From: Bacillota bacterium
GTDB taxonomy: Bacteria; Bacillota; Clostridia; DSM-8532
Assembly (NCBI GenBank): GCA_023443745.1
Contig: JAEZTB010000064.1
Span: forward strand, 1 to 64,000
DNA: 64,000 nucleotides
Direction: 5' to 3'
Within the stretch, counting starts at the first letter, position 1. Every line of letters begins with the position of its first letter. The notes beneath the pieces are model-generated. The model saw nothing but the letters and a program-made list of their open reading frames with translations, was not told the DNA's origin and made no database searches. The translations under genes and the position numbers were made by a program. Below, one piece after another: positions 25,522 through 34,374 of the stretch.

Positions 25522-25550
25522 GGCTCTTTGGTGAAAAGCTCAAAGGAGCC
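25522..25550 (+). other. hairpin in the leader of the DUF2225 gene
   Basis: GGCTCTTTG (25522-25530) pairs with CAAAGGAGCC (25541-25550) with one bulged G. No T-run follows, so it is not an obvious terminator. It lies 30 bases before the start and contains an AAGGAG string in the 3' arm, which could be a decoy ribosome site. Confidence 0.4.
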
Positions 25551-25579
25551 AGAGAATGCAATAGGGGATGGTCAAAAAA

Positions 25580-26287
25580 ATGGAACCAATTAGTGCGCTT
25601 TATAATTCCAAGACAAAATGCCCGGTATGTGATGGCGATATTGAGTTTACAAAAGTCAGAATAAAGGCAGTAAAGCTCTTGCGTCAGGATACAGATTTTT
25701 GTCCCTATTATGAAGGTGAGAACCCCATTTTATATGAAGTGGTTGTTTGCCCGGAATGCGGCTACGGGTCCCATGTCACGACCTTTGATAATATAAACAA
25801 GTATGAAAAAGTCAAGATTCGAGAAAAAATAACATCAAAGTGGAATAAGCGCAGTTTTTTAGGTGAGCGCACAATTGACAATGCACTTGAAGCTTATAAA
25901 ATAGTTTATTTAAACCTTTATGCAAGAGAGGCTATCAAGTCGGAAATGGCCAGGATCTGCCACCGCCTTGCTTGGCTTTATCGTTACAAAGAAGACAAAG
26001 AACTTGAAAAAAAGTATTTGGAGCATGCGTTGACTCAATATAAAATTGCTTACCATGATGAGGACTTATCCCATGGCAGGCTTGATGAATATACCTGTTT
26101 GTTTATTATAGGGGAGCTCTGTATGAGATTGGAGCTTTACGAGGAAAGTACCCAGTGGTTCAGCAGGCTCATCATGTGCAATTCGGATCCTGCACAAAAG
26201 AGTAAGATTCCTCAGAAGCTTATTGAGACCACCAGGGATCTGATTCAAGAAAATAAATCGGCAGCCAGGAATAAGGAGGCTCGTTAA
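25580..26287 (+). CDS. DUF2225 zinc-binding, helical-repeat protein
   Basis: About 235 residues. The N-terminus holds two CxxC pairs: CPVCDGDIEFTKVRI and VVCPECGYGSH, a zinc ribbon with a roughly 45-residue insert. The rest (about 90-230) is helical with TPR-like units (ALEAYKIVYLNLYARE; RICHRLAWLYRYKED; RLELYEESTQWFSRL). This matches DUF2225, a clostridial and bacillar family without a known function. ATG 25580 is eight bases after GGGGATGG; ATG 25568 abuts the G-run and is less likely. It overlaps no neighbour and precedes the HypE-like gene by only a few bases. Confidence 0.8.
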   Translation: MEPISALYNSKTKCPVCDGDIEFTKVRIKAVKLLRQDTDFCPYYEGENPILYEVVVCPECGYGSHVTTFDNINKYEKVKIREKITSKWNKRSFLGERTIDNALEAYKIVYLNLYAREAIKSEMARICHRLAWLYRYKEDKELEKKYLEHALTQYKIAYHDEDLSHGRLDEYTCLFIIGELCMRLELYEESTQWFSRLIMCNSDPAQKSKIPQKLIETTRDLIQENKSAARNKEAR

Positions 26288-27292
26288 TTGAAGCTTGAAA
26301 TAGGAAAAATACCCAATGCTTTGCTGGAAAAACTTTTAGCTCATTATTCCGAACCCCAGAGGCAGGAAGTTTTAAGCCGTCCTATGATTGGGGAGGATTG
26401 TGCTGTTCTTGATTTTTCTAATGATCTTTGCGTTGTCACTACAGATCCCATAACCGGGGCCGATGATGAGATCGGTATTTTGGGGGTACACATAGCCTGT
26501 AATGATTTAGCTTCTGCAGGTGCTGAGCCTGTTGGTCTGGTTGTGACCATTCTTGCTCCTGAAAACACTGAGCTTGATGTTATTGAGAAGCTGATGAATC
26601 AAATAAAAGAAACTGCTGATGATCTCAAGGCTGAGATCATCGGTGGACATACAGAAATAACAGATGCGGTTAACCGGCTTGTTTTAAGCGTAACCGCCCT
26701 TGGGAGAGTAAAACGGGATAATCTTGTGACAACTCACGGTGCAAAGCCGGGGGACGCAATCATCCTTACAAAATATGCTGCCACCGAGGGGACCGCCATA
26801 TTGGCCTATCTTTTTGAAGAGGAATTCAACCGCGAATTTGGCCATGAATTTGTAGAGACAGCCAAGACCCTTTTAGGTACCGTCAGTGTTGTCAAAGAGG
26901 GCCTTTTAGCCGCCCGTTACGGCGTTACCTGCATGCATGATGTAACCGAAGGCGGTGTTCTTGGTGCAGCCTGGGAAATTGGCAGAGCCAGTGGCTACGG
27001 CATTGAAATAGAAAAACGTAAAATCCCCATACTTGAAGAAACACGCAGAATATGCCATCTTCTTTCAATAGATCCTTTAAAGCTCATTTCAAGCGGCTGT
27101 ATGCTCATTACAACGCCTAATGGAGAAGAGCTTCTAAGGATACTTCATCAACAGAACATTAAAGCGTCCATCATTGGAAAGGTGACCTTCGGAAAGGATT
27201 GTATTCTCCGAGACGGAAACGAAAACATAAAGATAGACGCTCCTGATTCCGATGAATTATACAAAGCACGAAAAATGAAGGGAATGGTCTGA
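26288..27292 (+). CDS. HypE/AIR-synthase-related ATP-binding protein
   Basis: A 334-residue PurM-like protein, closest in pattern to the AIR synthase-related/HypE group. GEDCAVLDFSNDLCVVTTDPITGADDEIG resembles the N-terminal ATP/phosphate site. DLASAGAEPVGL, EIIGGHTEITDAV, VKPGD-like TTHGAKPGDAIILTK and HDVTEGGVLGAAWE follow the family. It lacks the C-terminal Cys of true HypE, the residue that carries the cyanide group, and no hydrogenase genes are near, so a hydrogenase role is doubtful. TTG start with AGGAGG eight bases upstream. TGATG overlap with the prepilin peptidase. Confidence 0.8.
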   Translation: MKLEIGKIPNALLEKLLAHYSEPQRQEVLSRPMIGEDCAVLDFSNDLCVVTTDPITGADDEIGILGVHIACNDLASAGAEPVGLVVTILAPENTELDVIEKLMNQIKETADDLKAEIIGGHTEITDAVNRLVLSVTALGRVKRDNLVTTHGAKPGDAIILTKYAATEGTAILAYLFEEEFNREFGHEFVETAKTLLGTVSVVKEGLLAARYGVTCMHDVTEGGVLGAAWEIGRASGYGIEIEKRKIPILEETRRICHLLSIDPLKLISSGCMLITTPNGEELLRILHQQNIKASIIGKVTFGKDCILRDGNENIKIDAPDSDELYKARKMKGMV

Positions 27293-28077
27293 TGTTCATT
27301 GGTATATTCATCTTTTTGGCGGGTCTGTGCGCGGGTTCCTTTTTAAACGTGTGCATATACAGAATTCCTCTGGAGAAGTCGGTAGTCTTTCCTCCATCGA
27401 GCTGCCCTGCTTGCGGGAACCGGCTTAAAGCAGTGGATATGATTCCGGTTTTAAGTTACATAGGATTAAAAGGAAAGTGCAGAAGCTGTAAAGCGCCCAT
27501 ATCCGCACAATACCCAATAGTAGAATTGCTGACAGGAATCCTCTGGGTCTTGGTTTATCTTCGTTACGGTTTATCCTTCGAAGCCCTGGCTCTGACTTTC
27601 TTCTTTTCGTTATTGATTCCAGTCTTTTTCATTGATTTTTCCCAATTGATCATTCCTGATGAGCTTGTTATTACGGGGCTCATAGGGGGAGCTTGCGTTT
27701 TTATATACCACCTGTTTAAACCTTTTGCCCTCTTTGATTCCGCTTTATGGTATACCCCCCTGGTGGGTATGATCTCTGCTTCAGGTATATTGTTCATAGT
27801 AGCCTTCATTGGTTTTCTGATCTATGGGAATGATGGGGCTATGGGAATGGGGGATGTCAAGCTTTTTCTTCCCATCGGACTCTTTTTAGGGTGGAAATTA
27901 TCGCTCATGACTCTGTTACTTTCGGTTATTCTAGGAGGAGTGGTAAGTACAATCCTTCTCATCTTTCGTATCAAGGACAGAAAAAGTGCCATTCCTTTCG
28001 GGCCGTTTATTATTATATCAACATACATTTCCGGTTTTTATGGCCTTGAAATATTAAATTGGTACTTTAATTTATGA
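27292..28077 (+). CDS. pilD: prepilin peptidase (A24 family)
   Basis: A 261-residue polytopic membrane aspartic protease. The N-terminal GSFLNVCIYRIPLE block is typical. Two CxxC pairs (CPACGNRL; CRSCKAPI) mark the zinc-binding cytosolic domain, which catalyses N-methylation in bifunctional enzymes. The catalytic Asp residues are in FIDFSQLIIPDEL and GMGDVKLF. About seven hydrophobic segments. It processes type IV pilin or ComG-like prepilins. With comM and dprA in the window it probably serves competence or pili, but no pilin genes are here. Confidence 0.92.
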   Translation: MFIGIFIFLAGLCAGSFLNVCIYRIPLEKSVVFPPSSCPACGNRLKAVDMIPVLSYIGLKGKCRSCKAPISAQYPIVELLTGILWVLVYLRYGLSFEALALTFFFSLLIPVFFIDFSQLIIPDELVITGLIGGACVFIYHLFKPFALFDSALWYTPLVGMISASGILFIVAFIGFLIYGNDGAMGMGDVKLFLPIGLFLGWKLSLMTLLLSVILGGVVSTILLIFRIKDRKSAIPFGPFIIISTYISGFYGLEILNWYFNL

Positions 28078-28081
28078 TTAG

Positions 28082-30298
28082 TTAAGAGTCACTTAGCCTG
28101 AACTTGGAAACCGCTTGCATAAGTTCCTCCGCATTTTTGTCAGCAGATACTGCCTTATTCAGAACATTTTCTGATCCAGAAAGAATTCTTGATGCTTCTT
28201 CAGCAATGACAGAAGCTCCTTTTGCGCCGTCCATTGTTGCTGTGACAACCTTGCCGATAGTGGAATCCAGGGCTCCGATAGCTTTTGAAAGCTGCTCAGC
28301 GGTAGATGCAAGCTTCAGAGACATCTCCTGATAGAACTCGGCATCGTGGTTATATTGCTCACCGGTTTTGTCAAGAAGATTAAAGCTGTCTGTAACATGG
28401 GTATCCACATAAGTAAGCAGGCTTTTGGCGCTTTCAGAGAGATTCTGAACCGATTTGACCACCACTTCTGAAATATCTTGAATCTGTGTGGCATTATTCT
28501 TCGATTGTTCAGCCAGCTTACGAATTTCATCGGCGACCACACTGAAGCCGGCACCGGCTTCCCCGGCCCTTGCAGCCTCGATGGCAGCATTGAGGGAGAG
28601 TAGATTGGTTTGAGCTGATATACCAAGGATGGCATTGAGAAGCGAGCTGATCTGGTGAATGGAACGGGATTCAGCAATAGCGCTTTCCAATGACATCTGG
28701 GTTTGCTCATGGATCTTCTGGTTTTGCTCAACACTGCTTCTTACCCTATCAAAAACATCCCGGGCTCTTAATCTAATATCCTGGGAAGAGTTATTTCCTA
28801 CCTCGGCCTGTGCACTCACGGTATTGACCGCCTGAGTAAATTCGTTGACCGACTGATTCATGTCATTGACAGAACCGCTTGTTTCAATGAGTGTGGCAGA
28901 AAGCTCCTCTGTATTGGTTGAGATGGTTTCAATACTTGTATGAAGATTATTGATGTATGCCTTTACCGATGCAATGGCTTCAGCCACATCTCTGGCCTGT
29001 GTTCTGACACTCATAACGATGTCAGATACTGATGACCGCATTTGATCCGTTGAAGAACCCAGTTTACCGATCTCATCCTGTCTCTTAAGAACAGCAGAAG
29101 GGATTTTTCTTGTGAAATCGGCATTTGCATAGCTTTCCATATGATTAGTCAATACCTTTATTGGCATAATTTGCTTGGTAACGGTGAAGGAAATGGCGCC
29201 AATGACAACCATCAGGCTGAGAGCACTGATTATGGCCATAACAGATGTAATGGCGTTAACATCACCAAGAATAGAGGATAGGGGAACTTCCGACCAGAAA
29301 ACCCAGGTCACATCGGTATGGGGTAAAGTAAGAGGAGTAAAGGTATAAAGCCTGTCATGGGTATAATCAGTATGGCTTATTGTTTTCTCTGATTTCAGCG
29401 CTTCGTTGAAGTGTTTATCAAAGCTCGATTCATAGTCAGTAATCTTTTTCCCCTCATAGGTAAACCCCTTGCCATAGGCAAGAACTGTACCGTCCATCAT
29501 GGCAAGGCCGCTTTTGCCAATTCTATCAGAAGCCTCTTCAATAATGCCATTAAAGGAATCAAGATAAATTTCAGTTCCCACAATGCCGAAGAAATCGGAG
29601 CCATGAACAGTAATGGGCATATTAAAGGAAATAACCCTACTATTGTGGCCATTTACATCAAGCTCATATGGAGCAGAAACATAGGGCTCGATGTTTTTTT
29701 TCATATGGGAGTAGTACTCAGTGGAATCAAGATTGGACGGATGCTCAGGTGACAGAACCACGACAGACATATGGTCAAGGGTATCCCTGCCTTTAGCGGT
29801 ATGTATTCGTACTCTTCCGGCTGCATCACCCGTTCTGCTGTTGACAAAGGTCAAATCCAGCCTATCCAGAACATTGCTCTCGCCGAGCATATACATGCCT
29901 GCATAATAATCTGGGCTGCTTTGCAGAAATCTTTCGCTAAGCACTCGAAGATTATCGCGTGTCAGAATAGTAGCTATTTTTTGCTGAACTCCTAATTGCT
30001 GGAGGAACCCGGTATTACTGAAAACATTGTTAATGGTGTTTTGAACAGAAAGAGCAGATTCAGCAGATCTGCTTTCTGTAATGCCGATGCTTTCGTTCAG
30101 TTTTTCTCCTCTGAAAGTATAAATGACGTAAGATAGCAGTATAGCATTTCCCAGGAATACGATTGAACCGATAAAAGCAATCATCCGTAAAGTCATTCGC
30201 TCTTTAACAAGGTGTAGTGGGTTGAATCTTCTTTTAATATTATTTTTCTGCCTTTTCGATGGTTGAGGAGCAATACCCAAAATTGATGATTTTGACAT
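28082..30298 (-). CDS. methyl-accepting chemotaxis protein with Cache sensor
   Basis: A 738-residue chemoreceptor. The cytosolic N-terminus is basic. TM1 is about residues 37-60. A large periplasmic-side dCache-like sensor spans about 65-345 (YYAGMYMLGES, VSAPYELDVNG, FGIVGTEIYLD). TM2 is about 347-370, followed by a HAMP domain (KVLTNHMESYANADF). The signalling hairpin tip is GISAQTNLLSLNAAIEAARAGEAGAGFSVVADEIRKLAEQS. It senses a small ligand outside and controls CheA. No flagellar or che genes are in the window. GGGAGGAAG precedes the ATG. A perfect-spaced promoter and a cre-like site lie upstream. Confidence 0.93.
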   Translation of the reverse strand: MSKSSILGIAPQPSKRQKNNIKRRFNPLHLVKERMTLRMIAFIGSIVFLGNAILLSYVIYTFRGEKLNESIGITESRSAESALSVQNTINNVFSNTGFLQQLGVQQKIATILTRDNLRVLSERFLQSSPDYYAGMYMLGESNVLDRLDLTFVNSRTGDAAGRVRIHTAKGRDTLDHMSVVVLSPEHPSNLDSTEYYSHMKKNIEPYVSAPYELDVNGHNSRVISFNMPITVHGSDFFGIVGTEIYLDSFNGIIEEASDRIGKSGLAMMDGTVLAYGKGFTYEGKKITDYESSFDKHFNEALKSEKTISHTDYTHDRLYTFTPLTLPHTDVTWVFWSEVPLSSILGDVNAITSVMAIISALSLMVVIGAISFTVTKQIMPIKVLTNHMESYANADFTRKIPSAVLKRQDEIGKLGSSTDQMRSSVSDIVMSVRTQARDVAEAIASVKAYINNLHTSIETISTNTEELSATLIETSGSVNDMNQSVNEFTQAVNTVSAQAEVGNNSSQDIRLRARDVFDRVRSSVEQNQKIHEQTQMSLESAIAESRSIHQISSLLNAILGISAQTNLLSLNAAIEAARAGEAGAGFSVVADEIRKLAEQSKNNATQIQDISEVVVKSVQNLSESAKSLLTYVDTHVTDSFNLLDKTGEQYNHDAEFYQEMSLKLASTAEQLSKAIGALDSTIGKVVTATMDGAKGASVIAEEASRILSGSENVLNKAVSADKNAEELMQAVSKFRLSDS

Positions 30299-30328
30299 TG
30301 ATTCTTCCTCCCATAAATAACTATTCTA

Positions 30329-30342
30329 TGAAAGCGCTTGCA
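30329..30342 (-). promoter_or_regulatory. cre-like catabolite operator in the chemoreceptor leader
   Basis: TGCAAGCGCTTTCA on the minus strand matches the cre consensus TGWNANCGNTNWCA at all but position 3. It lies about 7-20 bases after the -10 element, where CcpA-type proteins block elongation. LacI-family binding is inferred from the pattern. Confidence 0.55.
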
Positions 30343-30348
30343 CAAAAT

Positions 30349-30377
30349 ATTATATCTTTTATTTTTTAAAATTACAA
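30349..30377 (-). promoter_or_regulatory. sigma-A promoter of the chemoreceptor gene
   Basis: On the minus strand TTGTAA (30377-30372), 17 bases, TATAAT (30354-30349). It is followed directly by the cre-like palindrome. The divergent topA promoter must lie between here and 30530, but no clear pair was seen. Confidence 0.75.
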
Positions 30378-30547
30378 CTAAAAAAATCGAAAAACTGGAA
30401 ATATTGTCGTAAGTTCTCCTTTTATAACACTAAAAATCTAGTAAAAACATACAAGCCGAATAAAAACATAGTTTACAAAATAAAATATCAGTGATACGAT
30501 ATCGTAGAATTGAAGGGTACCTTACCACATTACAATGGAGGACGAGA

Positions 30548-32773
30548 ATGTCAAAGTATCTCGTAATCGTCGAGTCGCCTGCCAAGGCAAAAACAATAAA
30601 AAAATATTTAGGTCCGGACTACAGAATTGCAGCTTCCATGGGACATATCCGAGATCTACCCCAGAGTCATCTGGGTGTTGATATTAATAAGGATTTCGAT
30701 CCTATGTATATTATTATTACCGGGAAAAACGCACTTATCAAAAGCCTGAAAGAGGATGCATCCAGTGTAGACAAAGTTTACCTGGCAACTGACCCTGACC
30801 GTGAAGGCGAAGCCATTTCCTGGCATTTGTCCCATATACTCAAAATCGACCCTCAGTCGGATTGCCGCATCACCTTTAATGAAATTACGAAAAACGCGGT
30901 GATTAACGCAGTCCAGCAACCTCGCCAGATTAATATGAATCTGGTGGATTCCCAGCAAGCGCGTCGTGTGCTGGACCGTATTGTGGGCTATGAAATAAGC
31001 CCGGTGCTTTGGAAAAAGGTCAGAAAAGGCTTAAGCGCAGGCCGTGTACAATCTGTTGCAACACGCATTATCTGTGATCGGGAAAGAGAGATTGAGGACT
31101 TTATTCCTGAAGAGTATTGGTCCATTGATACACAGTTCCGCAAAGAAGACGGCTTGGTTTTTTCAGCCAGATATCACGGAAAGAACGGAAAAAAGGTTGA
31201 AATAAAAAATAAAGCAGAAGCTGACGAGATTTTAGCCCTACTGTCCGATTCGGACTTTGTGGTTTCAAATGTTAAAAAAAGCACGAAAAAAAGAACTCCG
31301 GCACCTCCTTTTATTACCAGCACGCTTCAGCAGGAAGCGTCCCGAAAGCTCGGTTATAGTGCGCAAAAAACAATGATGGTTGCACAACAGCTTTATGAAG
31401 GCGTAGACCTTGGAAACGAGGGCTCAGTAGGTTTGATTACATATATGAGAACCGATTCTGTGCGATTATCCGATAGTGCAATCGCTGAAGCAAGAGACTA
31501 TATCAAGGATCGTTTTGGTAAGGATTATCTACCAGACAAGCCAAGACAGTTTAAGACCAAGTCTGCTGCCCAGGATGCCCATGAAGCCATTCGTCCCTCC
31601 TATGTGGAAAGGGATCCCGAAAGCCTGAAGGATATGTTGGCTGCCGATCAGTACAAGCTGTATAAGCTCATCTGGGATCGCTTTTTAGCCTGTCAGATGG
31701 AATCGGCTGTATTCGATACGCTTAGTGTCGAGATAGAAGGAACACCAAAAACCAACCATAAAAAGATTATTGTTAACTTAAGGGCCAGTGGTTCGAAATT
31801 GGTCTTTAAGGGCTTTATGGCCCTTTATGTGGAAGGTCGGGATGATGAGGAAGAAGATGATGCACAGCTTTTGCCTTCTATTTTGAAGGATGAGAAGCTT
31901 AGCCTTGTTAAAACAATACCTGCTCAGCACTTTACCGAGCCGCCTCCGCGCTATACCGAGGCTACCTTGGTTAAAGCCCTTGAAGAGAAAGGAATCGGCC
32001 GTCCGAGCACCTATGCGCCTACTATTAGCACTATTATTGCCCGTGGCTATGTGGAGCGAAATAAGAAACAGCTCGTTCCCACCGAGCTGGGCAAGATTGT
32101 CAATCAGCTTATGATGGCCAATTTCACCGATATTGTCAATGTTAATTTTACTGCTGAAATGGAAGGCAAGCTGGATAAAGTAGAAGAGGGAACCATTCAG
32201 TGGAAAGAGCTATTAAGGGAATTTTACAGTCCCTTTAAGGAAACCGTTAAAAAGGCTGAGAGCATCAGTAAAGTAGAGATGCCGGTTGAGCTGTCCGACG
32301 TGATTTGTGATAAATGCGGAAAAACCATGGTCATAAAAAGCGGACGGTTTGGCAAATTCCTGGCTTGTCCCGGTTTCCCGGCCTGCAAAAATACTAAGCC
32401 CCTGGTGGAAGAGGCAGGAGTTAAATGTCCTAAATGTTCCGGAAAGGTTATCATTAGAAAAACCAAACGGAATAGGAAGTATCTTGGATGCGAAAATTAT
32501 CCCAAATGCGATTTTATGACCTGGGATATGCCATCGGACAAGGTTTGCCCAAAGTGCACCAGCTTTATGACTCAAAAAACCAAAGGGGACACCATTTACT
32601 ATAAATGTGCCAACACGGAATGTGATCATTCGGAAGAACAACTAAAGGATGGTGCGTCCGCCGGTACAACAAAGACCCATAAAGCAGAAGCAAGTCCCCG
32701 TAAGAACGCACCAAAAGCCTCGACCAGCAATGCAAAAAAAGGTGAGGCACCTGTAGAAGAAAAGTCGGAATAA
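30548..32773 (+). CDS. topA: DNA topoisomerase I
   Basis: A 741-residue type IA topoisomerase that relaxes negative supercoils. TOPRIM domain: VESPAKAKTIKKYLG..ASMGHIRDLP and DPDREGEAISWHL. Later: LDRIVGYEISPVLW, GRVQSVATRI, and the catalytic Tyr in LITYMRTDS. PRYTEATLVKALEEKGIGRPSTYAPTI follows. Three C-terminal C4 zinc fingers begin at CDKCGKTMV, CPKCSGKVI and CPKCTSFMT, then a basic Ala/Lys tail. ATG 30548 has GGAGG upstream. In many Firmicutes topA directly follows dprA; here it is 20 kb away. It is tail-to-tail with the CapA-like gene, four bases apart. Confidence 0.97.
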   Translation: MSKYLVIVESPAKAKTIKKYLGPDYRIAASMGHIRDLPQSHLGVDINKDFDPMYIIITGKNALIKSLKEDASSVDKVYLATDPDREGEAISWHLSHILKIDPQSDCRITFNEITKNAVINAVQQPRQINMNLVDSQQARRVLDRIVGYEISPVLWKKVRKGLSAGRVQSVATRIICDREREIEDFIPEEYWSIDTQFRKEDGLVFSARYHGKNGKKVEIKNKAEADEILALLSDSDFVVSNVKKSTKKRTPAPPFITSTLQQEASRKLGYSAQKTMMVAQQLYEGVDLGNEGSVGLITYMRTDSVRLSDSAIAEARDYIKDRFGKDYLPDKPRQFKTKSAAQDAHEAIRPSYVERDPESLKDMLAADQYKLYKLIWDRFLACQMESAVFDTLSVEIEGTPKTNHKKIIVNLRASGSKLVFKGFMALYVEGRDDEEEDDAQLLPSILKDEKLSLVKTIPAQHFTEPPPRYTEATLVKALEEKGIGRPSTYAPTISTIIARGYVERNKKQLVPTELGKIVNQLMMANFTDIVNVNFTAEMEGKLDKVEEGTIQWKELLREFYSPFKETVKKAESISKVEMPVELSDVICDKCGKTMVIKSGRFGKFLACPGFPACKNTKPLVEEAGVKCPKCSGKVIIRKTKRNRKYLGCENYPKCDFMTWDMPSDKVCPKCTSFMTQKTKGDTIYYKCANTECDHSEEQLKDGASAGTTKTHKAEASPRKNAPKASTSNAKKGEAPVEEKSE

Positions 32774-32777
32774 GAGC

Positions 32778-34037
32778 TTAAGGTTTTTCATAATCAGTAA
32801 CCAGCTTCATAGTCCGCTCATAGGATGCATAAGCTTCGGCGAGTACCTCTTTGGGGTATTCGCCGTTTTTATACCAATTCGGAGCCGGAACCGGGATTAC
32901 TCTGAACTGAAAACCACCACCTTCTGGATAGCGCCAGAGCCAGGTGGGAATGTGATCTACCTTTTCAATGATGGTTTTTTGAGTACTGGGATCCTTAACA
33001 AATTCTAGGGTTACCAGCATGCTGTCCTCACAAAGCTCCTTATGGGTTTTAGGATAGCCTGAAGCCCCGCGCCTCTGATTGCTGACGAAATTTCCCATAG
33101 AATAAATGATATACTTCATCTCACCATTCACTTCCATGTATTCGGTAGGCTGAACAACATGGGGATGGGAGCCAAGGATGACATCTGCGCCCCAACTTAT
33201 CATATCCCGTGCTAGCTGCTTTTGGTAGTCGGTTGGCTTTTGTGTATATTCGGTGCCCCAATGCATGGCAACAACAGTAATATCCGCTTTGTCTTCGAGC
33301 TCTTTAATTTCTTTTTCCATGCGAATTTCGTCAATGAGGGCCAGATGCTTGTTCTGTTGTTCCGAAGTCAAGGCCTTTTCATTCATGTTGCAGCTGTAGG
33401 TGTAAGCCATAAGGCCCACGTTGATACCATTGAGATCCTTGATCAGATATCGGGGTTCTTCTCCATCATAGGCACCTAAGACCTCCAGGCCTGCTTTACG
33501 TATGTTATCCCGGGTTTCAAGCATACCCTTGAGTCTTCTGTCAAGCTGATGATTGTTTGAATTGTTGACGAGATCAAGTCCCACATTCTCAAAGGCATCA
33601 AAAATTTCAGGTGGACAATTAAACATCGGATAGCCGCTGTAATCCTGCCGGTTATTTGTTGCGGCGCTTTCAAAGCTGATCAGGCTGTAATCGGCAGGTG
33701 TTGTATAAGGCTTTATGCCTTCAAAAATGGCATTAAAATCATACCGGTCTTCACCGTTTACCAGGGCAGATTGCTGAAAGGCTGTATGAAGGACACAATC
33801 TCCCGCTGAGACGAGGGTTGCGGTTATAGGTGTAGGCTCCGGTGCCGGTGTGGGTGTTTGAGAAGGAGTCGCCCAAGGAGTGGATGCAGATGTGGGGGAT
33901 GGGGATTGAGCTGATATATTTTGAGGATTTTTTTCTGTTGAGTGCTTACGCGCTATAATACTGATGGATGCAATGCAAACCAGCAGGATAACAATAACCT
34001 CAAGTAATATAATTGTTTTTTGCCAAAATGTTTTCAA
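32778..34037 (-). CDS. CapA-family (PGA_cap) surface metallophosphatase-like protein
   Basis: A 419-residue exported protein. An N-terminal membrane anchor or signal (about 8-29, IILLEVIVILLVCIASISII) precedes a Ser/Thr/Pro linker (about 38-68). The CapA domain follows, with SAGDCVLHT, FESAATNNR, NNSNNHQLDR, AYTYSCN, MHWGTEY and LGSHPHVVQPTEY. Such domains resemble calcineurin phosphoesterases; the family is linked to poly-gamma-glutamate capsule synthesis, but the other cap genes are absent here. Function is therefore probably a different cell-surface role. It sits between topA and trmFO, on the opposite strand. Confidence 0.88.
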   Translation of the reverse strand: MKTFWQKTIILLEVIVILLVCIASISIIARKHSTEKNPQNISAQSPSPTSASTPWATPSQTPTPAPEPTPITATLVSAGDCVLHTAFQQSALVNGEDRYDFNAIFEGIKPYTTPADYSLISFESAATNNRQDYSGYPMFNCPPEIFDAFENVGLDLVNNSNNHQLDRRLKGMLETRDNIRKAGLEVLGAYDGEEPRYLIKDLNGINVGLMAYTYSCNMNEKALTSEQQNKHLALIDEIRMEKEIKELEDKADITVVAMHWGTEYTQKPTDYQKQLARDMISWGADVILGSHPHVVQPTEYMEVNGEMKYIIYSMGNFVSNQRRGASGYPKTHKELCEDSMLVTLEFVKDPSTQKTIIEKVDHIPTWLWRYPEGGGFQFRVIPVPAPNWYKNGEYPKEVLAEAYASYERTMKLVTDYEKP

Positions 34038-34202
34038 TACTTCACCTCATGCTTGTTTTTACTTTTCTCTTTTGCATCAAGAAATCTGAAAGCTTTATAA
34101 AACAGCTTTACGATTTTTATGGTGTGCAATTATTATTTTATCATTAACAGGTAAAAATCATCAAGATATGGTCAGAAGTCATTCTGTTGAATTGAATAGG
34201 AT

Positions 34203-34245
34203 TGACAAGGTATACTTGTGACTGTGTACCATAAGGCATTATAAT
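34203..34245 (+). promoter_or_regulatory. candidate promoters upstream of trmFO
   Basis: Two overlapping options exist. One is TTGACA (34203-34208) with TACCAT 18 bases on. The other is TTGTGA (34216-34221) with a perfect TATAAT (34240-34245) at 18 bases. Either would transcribe the repeat element at 34237-34328 in the trmFO leader. Confidence 0.45.
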
Positions 34246-34328
34246 AACCTCACCCGTAACCGAAATTTAAAATTTCGATAGGCTTATCGAAGGCATTGAA
34301 ACACTTCGTGTTATAATGAGGTAATAAG
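34237..34328 (+). repeat. structured repeat element before trmFO
   Basis: Several hairpins are stacked: the palindrome CGAAATTT-A-AAATTTCG (34261-34277), CGATA-ggct-TATCG (34276-34289) and AACAC-ttc-GTGTT (34300-34312). The outer strings ATAATAACCTCACCC and TGAGGTAATAAG are roughly complementary. On the minus strand it reads GTTACGGGTGAGG, close to the GGGTC-AGG box. It shares CGAAATT-AAAATTTCG with the unit at 11952-12018. It seems to be a relative of that repeat class. The rest of the 34038-34374 gap contains the promoters. Confidence 0.55.
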
Positions 34329-34374
34329 CTAGGAAATAAAATAAATGATTAGCACTAAGTAAAAGGAGCTGCCC

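Noticed and set aside
26288..27292. Hydrogenase maturation factor HypE
   Set aside because: The C-terminal Cys that defines HypE is missing and no hydrogenase genes are nearby.
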